A stretch of DNA of 64,000 nucleotides from positions 41,668,271 to 41,732,270 of the forward strand of contig NC_030827.1 in NCBI RefSeq assembly GCF_001704415.2. The letters run 5' to 3'. The position numbers were made by a program, and so were the translations under genes. The DNA comes from Capra hircus (Eukaryota > Chordata > Mammalia > Artiodactyla > Bovidae). The notes under the pieces were generated by a model that was not told the DNA's origin, made no database searches, and was given only the letters and a program-made list of their open reading frames with translations. Positions within the stretch are counted from its first letter, which is position 1. Each line of letters begins with the position of its first letter. Positions 1 through 11,947 of this stretch are shown one piece after another.

Positions 1-1212
1 CTTTTTGCATGCACAGCAAATTAAAAAAGCACATAACATATAATGCTTCTATCTATTTTCAGGTGGACAATTATGGAAATTCCAAATCTGGGTCCCCTGC
101 GGTTTAAGACTACATTCTCAATCACTGATGCTACTGCCACAAATAACGGGACTGATTCAGGTTACACAAACCTGAGACTTTCATTTTAAGAAGCAATATT
201 TATCTTATTCAACAAACATATACTGAGCTTTCATTGTCTTAGGTGTTGAGCTAATCAGAGATACCTACCCAACCCAAACCATGAAGCTCTGGCTTTTTTT
301 CAGTGCTGTTGATGAAACACTAAATATCAGATTTAAAAATCACTGAAGAAGATGAGCTATCTGTAAGTTCCCTAGATGAACTTCACCCCTACGTCAGTAA
401 GGCAAGATCCTTGGGCTAAAAGATAAACTTTTAAAACCATTAAATAGAGCAGCACAGAGAAGAAAAAAGAACTTGCAGTGGTCTCTTGCTATAACAGCTA
501 ATTGCATCGGTGATGCCCACACAGCAATGTCCACCATCCTACTGTGCTTCCTCTGGCCTGTGTACACTGGACAGACTCCAGCCTAGAAACGATTTGAATT
601 GTCTTGCTCTAAATCATAGCACGGAGAGTGTACTTTCTTTGTCTCAAAAGCAACTGAGACCTGACTGGGCTATCAGAGTTATGAAATACCAACAGATAGC
701 TCTGAAGAGCAAAGATTCCTGGAGAGTTGAGGTGTTTTTGTTTTTGTTTTTTAAATCACTGCTTACTTAAGACAACTAGTAACAGAATGAAGTAAATCTC
801 ATAAAGATCTACTTCCCAGTCACTGAACTATTATTTTTCTCCACAAGCTGAGGTCATCCATCAGTTTTTAGGCTTGAAATGTCAAAAAAAAAAAAAAATC
901 AGAAATGAGCAAAATGTTCTGAGAAGCAGCCATGCAGATATCACCAAGTCACACCTTACAGTCATTTCTCTGCCTTCTATTGCAGAGTCGAAAAGTTTTT
1001 AAAGGATGTCCATAAATTCAAGAAATTGTTCTGCCACTTCATCTCTGATGCCTTGTTGTTATGAAATCAGCCTTGTTAGACTCCAGGAACCCCTTTGAAC
1101 AAGCTTTGACTCAAGAGGTGTATTAGTTAAAAACAGAGAATATAAGCATGTCCTATTCCACATCTTCAGACTTGGCAACCAGTGACTAGCAACAGAGGAG
1201 GGCATACAGTTG
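1..1212. other. No recognised feature (PDZD2 intron side)
   Basis: AT-rich sequence with a short poly-A run near 883-897. The small open frame at 510-770 has no recognisable domain. Nothing here can be supported as a gene or repeat. Confidence 0.5.
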
Positions 1213-1220
1213 CTCGAACT

Positions 1221-1424
1221 CAGTGGCCCCCAACCTTTTTGGCACCAGAGACCAATTTCATGGAAAACAGTTTTTCCACAGATGAGGCAGGGTCACGGCG
1301 GGTGATGGTTTTGGGATGATTCAAACGGATTACATTTATTGTGCACTTAATTTCTATTATTATTAATACCATGAGCTCCCCCTCAGATCATCAGGCATTA
1401 GATTTCAGAGGTTGGGGACCCCTG
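1221..1424. mobile_element. Non-autonomous hAT DNA transposon (MER1/Charlie-like)
   Basis: The element is bounded by terminal inverted repeats cagtggcccccaacc and ggttggggacccctg. It is flanked by an 8-bp target duplication with one mismatch (ctcgaact at 1213-1220, ctctaact at 1425-1432), the hAT hallmark. It is 204 bp with no coding capacity. Confidence 0.8.
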
Positions 1425-1432
1425 CTCTAACT

Positions 1433-2195
1433 GGTCACATTCTTCTCCAGACCTGGAGACCCCAGAGAGGAGTCAACAGATAGAAGGAGTTTTTTTCAGG
1501 CGTTTCCTCCTCTTAGCATCAAAATCTGGCTTAGCTGCTGGTGCTTTTTGTTCCCGAAGTTACTTCATATTAAAGAGAATTTATCATCCAGGAAAATGTC
1601 CTATAAATGTCCAACATGGCATCAAATTCTGCATCAGAGGCAGGGGAGGTAGACACCCCCAAAACCTCTCCTCCTTGGGGCAGCCCTCCTCTCTGGGCAA
1701 GGTGGCAGCCAGCCAGCTAACCTGGCTTCCCCTGCCCCATGGTGCTCAGCTGGCATCAGGCACCCACTGACAGGCTCAGGGGATGCCTCATGCATCCCTG
1801 CCGTGGCCACAGCCCCCACCAGGTGAGGCTGTGTGCAGTCCAGCCTCATGGCCCTTCTGCCCGCTTCCACATCAGCTCTTCCTGGCTGCCATCCATTTGG
1901 AGGTTTGTTAAGCTTCTCAGGTGATGTTGGTGAAGCAACAACATTCTAGTTTGGTGCTAACCTCAAGGTCTAAGTTGAGGTGTTCATGAGATTGTCTTAG
2001 CACACACCGCAATGATACCCTTCAGGAGAAAAGAAAGCAAGCCCTGTCACTACAGTCTTCGCAGGAGACCCTAGAGGGCCCAGGAAATTGGAACAAATCC
2101 ACATTTCTCTGTGCACCTTTGTTTCTAGGGGTCACTTGCAAGTTATTGTCAACAAGGGTCTTAACCTTTCAACGAGTTCTGGGAGGAAACCAAGT
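1433..2195. other. No recognised feature
   Basis: Non-repetitive-looking sequence with a GC-rich patch at 1630-1880. Short opposing open frames there overlap each other and show no domain, so they are taken as chance. Confidence 0.45.
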
Positions 2196-2633
2196 CAGTT
2201 GACCCTTGAATGACACAGGTTTGAACTGTGAGGGTCTGTGTACACATGGGTGTTTTTCTGTAGTAAGTACTGCAGCACTGGGGCTTCCCAGGTAGCGCTA
2301 GTGGTAAAGAGCCTGCCTGCCAATGCCAGTGCAGGAGATGTAAGAGGCACAGGTTTGATCCCTGGGTCGGGAAGATCCCCTAGAGAAGGGAATGGCAACC
2401 CACTCCAGTTTCTTGCCTGGAAAAGTCAATGGACAGGCTACAGTCCATAGGGTCACAAAGAGTCAGACATGACTGATGCAACTTAGTCCACACGCACTCC
2501 CGTACTAGCGGGGTGATCCCTGATTGGCTGAATCCATGGGATGCAGAACTGTGGATACAGGAGAACAGGGTACAGACTTCCTACTGCTCAGAGGGTTGAC
2601 ACCCCTAACTTCTGCACTGTTTAGGGTCACCTG
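2196..2633. mobile_element. TcMar-Tigger DNA transposon relic (MER2-like), interrupted
   Basis: The left end cagttgacccttgaatgaca and the right end agggtcacctg are the inverted termini of a MER2-like Tigger element. The interior matches its typical text (cacaggtttgaactg; tgattggctgaatccatgg). A Bov-tA SINE at 2281-2487 splits it. Confidence 0.7.
2281..2487 (+). mobile_element. Bov-tA SINE
   Basis: The tRNA-derived head (gggcttcccaggtagcgcta, B-box-like ggtttgatccctgg) is followed by the Bov-A body (ggcaacccactccag) and the gagtcagacatgactg end. It sits inside the Tigger element. Confidence 0.9.
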
Positions 2634-2637
2634 TACT

Positions 2638-2860
2638 CATCACACTTTGTTTATCCATTCACCTGTCAGTGCGTGAGTTGTTTTCACCTTTTGGCTGTTA
2701 TAAATAATGCTGTGACAAACAGTGTCGTGCAAATATCTGTCAAATCCTCCTTTCAATTCTTTGGGTATATACCTAGAAATGGAGTTTGCCATTTATGTGC
2801 TAATCACGTTTACACTTTTTAACGAACCGTCATACTGCTTTGCATTTTTTATTTTACTCA
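2638..2860 (-). mobile_element. L1 LINE fragment, antisense
   Basis: The reverse complement of L1 3' ORF2 sequence: gctgttataaataatgctg, then ctttgggtatatacctagaa. It is decayed, with no open frame. Confidence 0.65.
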
Positions 2861-4061
2861 CAACTCACAGTAAAGAGTTAAAGAGAAGATACGAAACAAT
2901 ATATAAGTATATATTAGTTTGGACTCTGGAAATTTGGGCCTTTGTTCTCTAAAGCACTCTTGTCTTCTGCTATGGTGAACAATTCCTTATACAGACAGAA
3001 TTGTATTTTAATAGTTTTTATTAGTTATCGCAAGTCCTTTATCTTCGTCCAACTTTTTCACTCAGTTTACAAGTTTTCCCAGCCTTGGTTATTCTTTGTA
3101 TCAAGTTCAACCACCTTGACCCCTTTTCGCTTCCCAAGCAATTACTCTTAAACATCAAATCACTGTGATTCACTGCATCTTGTTTTATCCTTCATCAGGA
3201 ACTCTCATTTTCTGCTGGCTAATGATCCATGATCAGGAAAAACACCTAAAGGGGGCTGGGTCCCCACCACCTCATAAATTGGTCAGGAAAAGAAAAAAAA
3301 AAATCTGCATGGAAGGATAAATTTCCTAAAAGCCTCTGAGAAACTGCTCCTCTACTTTACAAATCAGAAAGTTTAAACATTGTGCAAAATTCCCAGGAAA
3401 ACCCATCTAACTTTATCTGAAGTGATTCCAGCTTTCTGTATTTATGTGGGTGATCAAGTGTGTCTATAAAGTCTTGGGAAAAGGGATAGAGGAGAATTAC
3501 AACCAACACTCCAAGGGGAGGATGGTTGTGTTGATAGAAGAATTTTGGGAGGCAGAAGGAACTTGACAGAGATAAGTGGGTGTTCTAAGTAGACTAATTT
3601 TTAAAAATTGAAAAATCAAGTTTAACAAGTAAAATAAGGATGTCATTAGATGAAATGTGTTAAGGGAGTGGTTGAAGAATGAACAATTACAGTTGGAAAA
3701 AGCCATTATGGTGCTGGAAAGGAGAGTTATCCTATGGTGATTAATACCATTTTACTTTGGTTAAGGAGGCGGGGAGGTGTTAGTAACTGGTTAAGGGTGT
3801 GAGAGGGCTCTGTAGTACTGGTAAAGTTCTGGTGCTTGATTTGGGTGATGACTAATATAAAAATTTACCAGCTGAACACTTAGGATTTGGGCCTTTCTCT
3901 TTATGTATATTATACTTAAAATTTTTTGGAGAAAGCATTTCTGGAATGATAGAATAAGGACCTCCAGAAATACATTTTTCCATAAAAACAAGAAGACCAC
4001 CAGAAAAAATTATGAAAAGCAACTTTTTCAGAACTCTGGAAATTAAAGGGTTGAAGCTGTC
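2861..4061. other. No recognised feature
   Basis: AT-rich sequence with an A-run at 3291-3302. Open frames are short and unrelated to any family I know. The part next to 2860 may be further decayed L1. Confidence 0.4.
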
Positions 4062-4199
4062 TGTTGTTGTTCAGCTACCAAGTCGTGGCTGACTCTTTGT
4101 GACCCCATGGACTGCAGCACACCTGGCTTCTCTGTCCTTCACCATCTCCTGGAGTTTGCTCAAATTCATGTCCATTGAGTTGGCAATGCTATCTAATCA
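4062..4199 (-). mobile_element. BovB LINE 3' end fragment, antisense
   Basis: Begins with the reversed BovB tail (tgttgttgttcag) and continues through gaccccatggactgcagcac and ggagtttgctcaaattcatg. It is 138 bp and severely 5'-truncated. Confidence 0.8.
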
Positions 4200-4579
4200 C
4201 GAAGCAATGTAAGAAGCACTTATTCAAGAAAAATGGCTGGATCTTGGAAAACACAGTGAGCTTTGTGACGTTTTAACTTACACTTTTCCCTCTTTCTCCC
4301 CAGCCCCCAAAACCTTGAAAACCAACAGCCTCACAATTATGGTAGCTGTGCAAACAAACAGCCTGGTAGCCCTGGGTCAGGGCAAGTTTGGAGGTTTGCC
4401 AAAGCTGTGTCCCCAGAGAACTGTCAGTATTGAACAGTCTGATAGCTCTCTGAAAAGCTCCGTTTCCAGAATTTAACTTTGATTTGATTCAGAGCTGACT
4501 CCCCAAGAAGTCAACTTAGCCCTACCCCTAGGTCATTTGTTGAAAAGAATCAGTGACAATTATTTAACATCTGTAGCTT

Positions 4580-5510
4580 CCTGAGAAAATATTTGCAAAT
4601 CATATATTTGATGATAAAAGATTTATATCTAGAATATATAAAGAACTCTTACACTTTAACAACAACAAATAAAGGTAACTGATCCAATTTGAAAAATGAG
4701 CAAAGGATTTCAACAGACATTTCCCCAAAGATACACAAATGGCCAAAAGCACATGAAAAGGTGCTCAACATCATTAAGTCATCAGGGAACGCAAATCAAA
4801 ATCACAGTGAAATACCACTTCACACCCATGAGAATGGCTGTAATAATAAAGGCAGACAATAGCAAGTGTTGATGAGAATGTGGAGCAATTAGGACCTTCA
4901 TGCGCTGCTGGTGGGAAAGTAAAATGGTATACCCTTTCGAAACACAGCATGGCAGTTCTTCCAAAAGTGACGCATACAGCTTCCATATGCCCATCAATTC
5001 AATTTCTAGGCACACACCCAAAAGTACTGAAAACAAATGTCCAGACAAAAACTTGTACACCAGTGTTTGCGGTAGCATTATTTGTAATAGTCTAAAGTGG
5101 AAATGATCCAGGCGTCCATCAACTGATGGTCAAACAGATGTGGTACATGGAACACTATTTGGCAATATAAAGGAATGAAGTGCTCAAACATGCTACCACA
5201 TAGACGAACATTAAAAGCATTGTGCCAAGTGAGAGAAGCCAGGCACAAAAGACCACACGCTGAAATATCCAGAAAAGGCAAATCCATAGAGACAACAAGT
5301 AGATTAGTGTCACCAGGGGCTAGGAGAAGGGAGAAATGGGGAGTGACTGGTAATGGGTATGGAGCTTCTTTTTGGAAGGATAAAAATGTCTTAAAAGTAG
5401 ATATTGGTGATATTCAACTCTGTGAACATATAAAACCACACAATTATACACTTGAAAAGGATAAATTTTATATGTAAATTATACTTTAATAAAACTGTTA
5501 TAAAGCAACA
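4580..5510 (+). mobile_element. L1M-type LINE 3' end
   Basis: Typical L1 ORF2 C-terminal and 3' UTR text in sense order: aaatggccaaaagcacatga, gcaaatcaaaatcacagtga, cttgtacaccagtgtttgcg, then gaacatataaaaccacacaa near the end. It carries stops and indels. The 3' end is near 5500 with no clear A-tail. Confidence 0.8.
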
Positions 5511-5628
5511 AAGTTTACTTTAATAATTCCTTAATATCATTATAATCATATCATCCCTACACCAGAAGTAAAGCAGTTTTCTAAAGCATGGATGCAAGTT
5601 CCCATAAAATCAGGGACATGGATTGTAT

Positions 5629-5848
5629 GGGGCTTCCCAGGTCCCACTAATGGTAAACAACCTGCCTGCCAATGCAGGAAATGTAAGAAATGTGGGTTTG
5701 AACCCTGGGTTGGGAAGATCCTCTGGAAAAGGGCATGGCAACCCACTCCAGTATTCTTGTCTGGAGGATCCATGGACAGAGGAGCCTGGCAGGCTATAGT
5801 CCATAAGGTTGCAGAGAGTCAACACAACTAAAGCAACTTAGCACGCAC
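5629..5848 (+). mobile_element. Bov-tA SINE
   Basis: Starts gggcttcccaggtcccacta and ends near aacacaactaaagcaactta, with the middle ggcaacccactccagtattc intact. Confidence 0.9.
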
Positions 5849-6214
5849 GCAAGGATGTCTTGTACACCAATATTTCCTCAATACATATAACCAGGGCTAA
5901 AATACAGTAGGTGGTCAATAAATCTCCTTATATGAATAAAACAGTGGAGAGACTAAGAAACTGTTTAGAACCAGATTTCCCAACTTTTAATTCTTCCTTT
6001 CTGATTCTTCCTTCCACAGGATAGAGGTGTGGTAGACAGTGATATAATGAATAAGGAATTTGAGGTGATCTGGCCAGGATGTCAGGTACACTTCTTATTG
6101 GGAAATGGATATGCTGTTTATATAAGATGGAGGTGCTCTCTTTGGAGATAGAGATACTATCTGGGGGAGGGGCAGTGATTGGAAGAGCATCCCAGCCAAA
6201 AAAATCTCAGGTGT
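5849..6214. other. No recognised feature
   Basis: Contains only short frames. Nothing repetitive was recognised. Confidence 0.4.
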
Positions 6215-6412
6215 TGGAGGCAGGTAAACCTGGGCTCGGTTCCAGGCTTTGTTCCTTAGCAGGGATGTTTGCTCAATCTTTCTCAGCCTAAATTTCCTCA
6301 TCTGTAAAATGCAGATGATAACACACTGTTGCGTTGTTGTAAGAATTAAGTGAGAAGAGTATGTGTAATGCATATGGCTCATATGTAACATTTAATAAAT
6401 ATTTTCATTGAC
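6215..6412 (+). mobile_element. MIR SINE
   Basis: The MIR core is clear: aatttcctcatctgtaaaat, then gttgttgtaagaattaagtg and the end taataaatattttca. The tRNA-like part (cctgggctcggttcc) is also visible. Confidence 0.8.
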
Positions 6413-6979
6413 ACTGTTAACATCTAATGACCAAGCAGGTTTTTTCAAATACCTTATTAAAAAATGGAGATGGACCAGAACTTGTTTTCATCTCTTTCAG
6501 AAGGGCCCTAACAAGGTGGAGAAAAAAAATGAACTCTTCACCACGGCTCTTGCTCCCCAGCAGCCATCAGCCTGGCTTGAAACCAACACAGTTATCTCGA
6601 GTTATCTGGGTTGGTGAGGAGTGTGTAGTCAAACATATGAAATAGGGACTGTCTTACCCTTAGGAGAGAAAAGGTACACAGGCAATTTATACACATGTCA
6701 ACCAGTTACTCCTCCCGCCCCCCATTTTATGATGGTATCATGTTTAATTGTTTTTTTTATTAAAAAGAAATATTTAATACATGGCCATAAAAATGCAAAC
6801 TATATCCAGGTACATAGAGGAGAGCCAACTGAATCTGAATTGGTTCCTATCAGAAGCTGTTACCTCATTAAAATAAAAAAGCTTCATTTTGCTTGATACA
6901 GGATAATAACATACCTGTAGAAATACTAGAGAATATTCTATAATGCTGGGAAGACTTGTGACTGCTTAAGGTTTACATT

Positions 6980-7050
6980 ATGTAAAGCCAAAAGCACAAT
7001 GGCTGGCACATGGGAGGTCCTCAGGAAATGGTCACTATTACTTCCAATGC
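6980..7050 (+). mobile_element. MIR 3' part (weak)
   Basis: The stretch agcacaatggctggcacatg followed by ggtcctcaggaaatggtcactatta matches the MIR 3' section. No core is recognisable upstream. Confidence 0.45.
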
Positions 7051-7141
7051 CCTCTCCCAGACACTCTCGGTGTGGAAGTGCTATGAAATAAACAATGGAA
7101 TAGTGCCCTCCAGAGGCCACTGGGATTCAACTCTGCTGACA

Positions 7142-7280
7142 GCTGAAAGTCTGGAAGGACTCAGTCATGTCCGACTCTTCGCAACCCCATGGACTGCAGC
7201 CTACCAGGCTCCTCCGTCCATGGGATTTCCCAGGCAAGAGTACTGGAGTGGGGTGCCATTGCCTTCTCCAGGAAAGACCA
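7142..7280 (-). mobile_element. Bov-tA/Bov-A SINE, antisense, missing its tRNA head
   Basis: Reverse complement of the Bov-A body: ctcagtcatgtccgactctt, ggactgcagcctaccaggct, ccaggcaagagtactggagt. It stops at the inner ccttctccagg, so the tRNA-related half is absent. Confidence 0.8.
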
Positions 7281-7681
7281 AAGAGCAACTCAACTTTGTG
7301 AGGACAAGGAAATCGAGTGCAAACAAGTCCAGTTAGGCGCCGTGGGAACTGGTGCATGGGAACCACAAGTCCCCAAGACCCGAGAAGCTCCTGTCGCATC
7401 CCTCTCTCCCTGGGGACACTCTCAGCCCTGCCCATTTCTGCATGTCCACTCCGTGTGGCTCTAAAGGGACCCACTTCCTCTTGATATCTGCCCTTCTGTG
7501 ACTTCAGGCATGTGGCTCTGGCTTTCCTTGGACAGGATTCTGGTCCCGACTCCTTTTGACCTTTCAGCTCATCTCAAAGAGTGAAGCAGCTTGGTCTCTC
7601 ATTGGCTTGACTCCAAATTCCCAGGAGACCAAACTAATGACCAGTCTAGAGGCGGATTGTCAGTTGCTACTGGAAGTAGGG

Positions 7682-7716
<35 letters not shown>
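7682..7716. repeat. (TG)n microsatellite
   Basis: About 16 uninterrupted TG units, a likely length-variable site. Confidence 0.95.
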
Positions 7717-7718
<2 letters not shown>

Positions 7719-7799
7719 CAGAACCAGGGTCACTTGGTAGAAAATAGAATTAGCACATACCGAATATACACAATTCTGAGAGGCACTTTAAAGAGGCTA

Positions 7800-8345
7800 C
7801 TTTTCTCATAACAATGAGCTAATATTTATAGTTTACCATGCACTATGTACCCTACAAGGAACTTTATAAGCATCATCTCATTTAATATCCAATTAAATAA
7901 TTAAATCTCATTTGAGCTTCAATACTTTGGCTACCTGATGTGAAGAGCCAACTCATTGGAAAAGACCCTGATGCTGGGAAAGATTGAGGGCAGGAGGAGA
8001 AGGGGGTGACAGAGGATGAGATGGTTGGATGGCATCACTGACTCAATGGACATGAGTTTGAGCAAACTCTGGGAGATGGTGAAGGACATGGAAGCCTGGT
8101 GTGCTGCAGTCCATGCATTCACAAAGGGTTAGACACGACTTAGTGACTTAACAACAGTAACATTTAATCGCATGACCTTGTTGTGAAATGTGATCGTGTT
8201 ATCATCTCCCACCTTCAAAAGTAACTGCTGGTAACAATGGTTGTATATCTTTCAGTAATTTATTTGATGCATTTTATTCCCATTTTAAACATGAGGGAAT
8301 TGAGGCTTAGAGAGAGAGAGTGTATTATCTGATTAGGAGTGTCAG
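7800..8345 (-). mobile_element. MIR SINE, antisense, split by a BovB fragment
   Basis: The left part (gagctaatatttatagttta to catctcatttaat) and the right part (cattttaaacatgagggaat, tgaggcttagagag) are the two halves of one antisense MIR. The insertion at 7917-8156 separates them. Confidence 0.6.
7917..8156 (+). mobile_element. BovB LINE 3' end fragment
   Basis: Sense BovB end: cttcaatactttggctacct, gctgggaaagattgagggca, gacaga-type linker, gcaaactctgggagatggtg, ending gacttaacaaca. It is 240 bp, 5'-truncated. Confidence 0.85.
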
Positions 8346-8411
8346 CATTTTATACACGTGAAATTAGTAAATGACCTAGGAATGATTAAGTACTAAACTG
8401 TGTGTTGCCAC

Positions 8412-9011
8412 TGTATTAGTTTTCATTGCTGTGTAACAAATGCCCCACAGATGTAGAGGCTTTGGAGCTACCCCCATGGCTAAGCTTGCAGTCCTGCAGG
8501 TCAAAGGTACAGCACCACATGACGGTGCTCTTTTCTTGCTGTTTCATGAGACTGACCTAGGTTCTAGCTGGCGCTGCCGACAATCTCACCTGGGGCTCAG
8601 GGACCTCTTCTGAGCTCATCGGTTGTTGGCAGTCTAGTTCTTTGCACTTTTAGGACAGAGGTCCCCACTGTCCTCCTAGTCGTCAATCACGACTGCTCTC
8701 AGGTCCTAGAGGTTGCACCCTTCCACGGCCAGTTCACACCATGGATATCTGCTTTCCTTCAGGTCAGCTGGAGCATGTCTCCCTGGCTGCCCCTTCTGCC
8801 ACCAGCCAGAGAACACTCTGCTTTTCAAGGGCTTGTATGATTGGGTCAGGCCCACCCAAATAATCTCCCCCTCTTAAGGTCGACTCTTTATGACATACCT
8901 TATCATGGGACTAAAATTCATCCAGTTCACAGTCCTGGGGGATGTGAGGATGTGTATAAGGTGGGAGTGTGTGGAATCCTGGGGGCCATCTTAGAATCCT
9001 GCCTATTACCA
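8412..9011 (-). mobile_element. MaLR-type LTR (MLT1-like), antisense
   Basis: Starts tgtattagttttcattgctg and ends attctgcc-like tcctgcctattaccac. The middle has gggtcaggcccacccaaata and taatctccccctcttaaggt, which fit an antisense MLT1-class LTR. I am less sure of the subfamily than of the class. Confidence 0.55.
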
Positions 9012-9600
9012 CCAGGAAAATAGATTTTGTGTGTGCAGGTCAGAACTGTTCCAGGATGGGGAGAAGGAAGTGGGAGGGGGATTGGCCTGGGCCTTGAAGG
9101 ATGGGCCATACTAGAAAAGACAGTATTCTCCTGAGATGGCCTTAGAAACTCAAAACCATGACTCAAGAAAATTTGGGAAAATTAATGGGTAACAATTTCA
9201 AACAATATTAGGAAAAGCTTCAGCACTGAGATGGAGGAGGAAGCCAGTACTACTAGACATTACAACATGATCAAAATACTGTGTGATAAGCATAAAAATA
9301 GATGTACAGATGAGAACAAAAATAGAATGTCCGGAAATAGAAATGTATGTATGTGTGTATGTGTGTCTATCACAATAAATCAAGCCTCACAACTTAAGAA
9401 AATTAATTCCTACTAAATGATGTTTGGATAATTACACAGCAATTTAGAAGAGAGACATGAAATTTCCACTATACATCAAAACAAATGTCAGCTAAATTAA
9501 ATTTTAAATTATCAAGATAAATTTAAAATACAGTTGTGAAAACTGACAGAAGAGAGTTTCAGGTCTTTGAGAAGGCAGCAACATCCTAAGATTAAAGAAG
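9012..9600. other. No recognised feature
   Basis: Contains a small TGTATG/TGTG simple tract at about 9343-9368. The AT-rich remainder may be the decayed upstream part of the L1M that follows. Confidence 0.4.
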
Positions 9601-10400
9601 TGAAAAGACGATTATAGGAGGAAAAACTCAAACTCATCCATAGAAACAGTTAAAATTTCTATATAGTAATAACAACTAAAAGATTTATTAAAAGATTAAG
9701 GGGAATTTTAACTGCAAAGGGATTAAGAAGATTAAGATCTTTATATCCAAATACATGTTCCAGTGCTGAAGATTGGGACTCCAACAGATAGTAGACAAAA
9801 GATATGACTAAATGATTTACAAAACAGGTAAAATAAAATAGGAAAAAAAAAACCTAAGGGGAAACAGCCAAATTCTCTGGTCAAATAAATAAATGCAAAT
9901 TAAAAATACAATAAATAATAAAACAAAACAATAAAAATGATTTAATTAGCTTCATTAATTTCTATTAAATTTAATTAAATCATAATACCCAATCCTGAAT
10001 GATCCTGGTACACTGCACTCACACATTTTTGGTGAGAGTATAATTTGGAAAAGCTATTTGTGAAAAGCAATTTGCCAGAATGTCCTTTGACATAGTACCT
10101 TCACTTCAGGGAATCTGTCCTGGGAGGAGGATTCAAAAGGAAAAGTCCTGGTCACAAGCATTTTAAATACAGTGTTACACATAAATATTGAAAAAATGGG
10201 AATGACAGAAAGAGCATGCTTACCTAAATTATCGCTAATGACTATGCTTATCAAGACTATTAATTTAGGTGGGTTGAATCTGAAAATATTATGTGAAGAA
10301 AAATAATACAGACTTCTGTACATAGTATAATTCAATATTTTAAAAGTATTCCTATGGTATTGGTGAAACTGTGAAAAACTACACTTGTACATACTGTCAG
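9600..10400 (+). mobile_element. Old L1M-type LINE relic (first of two)
   Basis: Decayed L1 3' sequence: gaatctgtcctgggaggagg, ataaatattgaaaaaatggg, and an ending cttctgtacatagtataatt. The 5' part (9600-10000) is very AT-rich and weakly assigned. Confidence 0.5.
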
Positions 10401-10960
10401 TGGGGATACAACTTAGAGTAATATCTTGGGCAAAACAATTTGCAATGATTAAAAAATTTTAATGGGATTTCTTTGAGGATTCCACATCTAGGAATTCATC
10501 CTTCACTTAACTGTACATTACAGTACACAGAGACTTGTGAACATAAGATTTACTGCAGAATTGTTGACACAGAAAAGATTTCACAATGAAAATGCCCATT
10601 AATTGGTGACCAATTAAACAAATCATATTAGAACCCTTTGGTAGAACATTATACAGCTGTTAAAAAGGAGAAAGAAACTATGTTCTTCCTATCTTTAAGA
10701 TAGGTTTTCATATTAAAAAAAAAATTAAGATGCAGAATAGCAGGGATAGTGTGCCCCTGTTTGTGCAAAACAGAAATAACACAGAGAACTTGGGTATGTT
10801 TAGAGAAGTCTTGGAAAGATACTCCTAAACTGGTGACAGAGTAGGGCCCTGGGCTATAGCTAGAAACTAGAGAGAGGGGTCTGAACTGGGGAGAAATTTC
10901 AGTCACTGTCCTTCTACTTGAATGTTTTGCCATGTACAAGCATGACTCACCAATGGGAAA
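10401..10960 (+). mobile_element. Old L1M-type LINE relic (second, same orientation)
   Basis: A second pass through the same L1 region: ccacatctaggaattcatcc, caatgaaaatgcccattaat, gaacattatacagctgttaa. The repeated order suggests two separate insertions or a duplicated segment. Confidence 0.55.
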
Positions 10961-11687
10961 ATAAGGTAGTCTGAAAAATATTTATTGCTGATGAACATAG
11001 ATGAGATAGAAATAGACAAATCTGCTGAGTTAGGGTGGTAGGGCTACATTCGCATGGTCACAGATTAAATATTAACATAGAAAAATTAAATCAGTTGAGA
11101 ATTATAGTAGTAGACTTGCAAGTCATTCTTTTCTTTGAAAAGCCACTTCAGTGTTATTTTAGTGTTGCCACTGAAATAAACAATGACTAGTGTGGGGAGA
11201 GGGACTGGGAGCCTGAAACATTAACGAATAGCTTTATAAATATGCTGCTCTGGAACGAATAAAAGGAAAAATAATCAGACAAAGAGAGCTTGCAAAATGG
11301 TCCAGGGAGCAGGCAGTTAGCAAGAGGAGGGAGAGCAGCAGGGCCAGGGTATCTGTGCTTGGTGGGGCGGCTGAGCAGGACACCCCGTGGTCGGAACTCA
11401 GGGGCCACCAGGACAGTAAGTGTGGAGGGACAGGAAAGGTTTAGGTTCATGCCTGCAGAGCCCAAGGAAGCCAGCTCTCTGGAGAGCCAGTCAAGGAGGA
11501 CTGCTGGGCACTGGACTGATGGGAAACATTTAGATCCCACAAATCTCAAATGAGACGTTTCTGTAGCAGCTAGGGCCAACCTTTATATTGTGAGATGACA
11601 ACTCTAGAATTGTTAACTTTTATGCTCAGAAAAATTTTAAAAAGATACAAGCATGCACCCCGTGTGTGCGTGTGCAGGCATGTGTGC
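10961..11687. other. No recognised feature
   Basis: Includes a GC-richer patch at 11290-11560 with overlapping open frames on both strands (130 and 87 codons). Neither shows a domain or splice-like edge. Confidence 0.4.
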
Positions 11688-11885
11688 GTGCTCAATTACT
11701 AAGTCATGTCTGACTCTTTGCAACGCCATGAACTGTATGGACAATAGCCCGCCAGTATCCTCTGTCCATACTCGAGTGGGTTGCCATTTCCTTTTCCAGG
11801 GGAATCTTCCTCACCCCAGGGATCAAATCCATGTTTCCCGAGTTGGCAGGCAGATTCTTTATCTCTGAGCCACTTTGAGAGGCCC
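11688..11885 (-). mobile_element. Bov-tA SINE, antisense
   Basis: Reads tactaagtcatgtctgactc through tgggttgccatttccttttc to ctttatctctgagccacttt. All Bov-tA sections are present in reverse order. Confidence 0.88.
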
Positions 11886-11894
11886 ATACATACA

Positions 11895-11947
11895 TAGGGT
11901 TGGCCAAAAAGTATGGAAAACCCAAACACACTTTTCGGCCAACCCAA
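11895..11947. mobile_element. Miniature mariner element (ruminant mariner type)
   Basis: A roughly 50-bp hairpin: arm gggttggccaaaaagt (11897-11912) and arm acttttcggccaaccc (11930-11945) are inverted repeats with one mismatch. The loop ggaaaacccaaac is mariner-terminal sequence too. TA precedes the left arm. No transposase is left. Confidence 0.75.
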
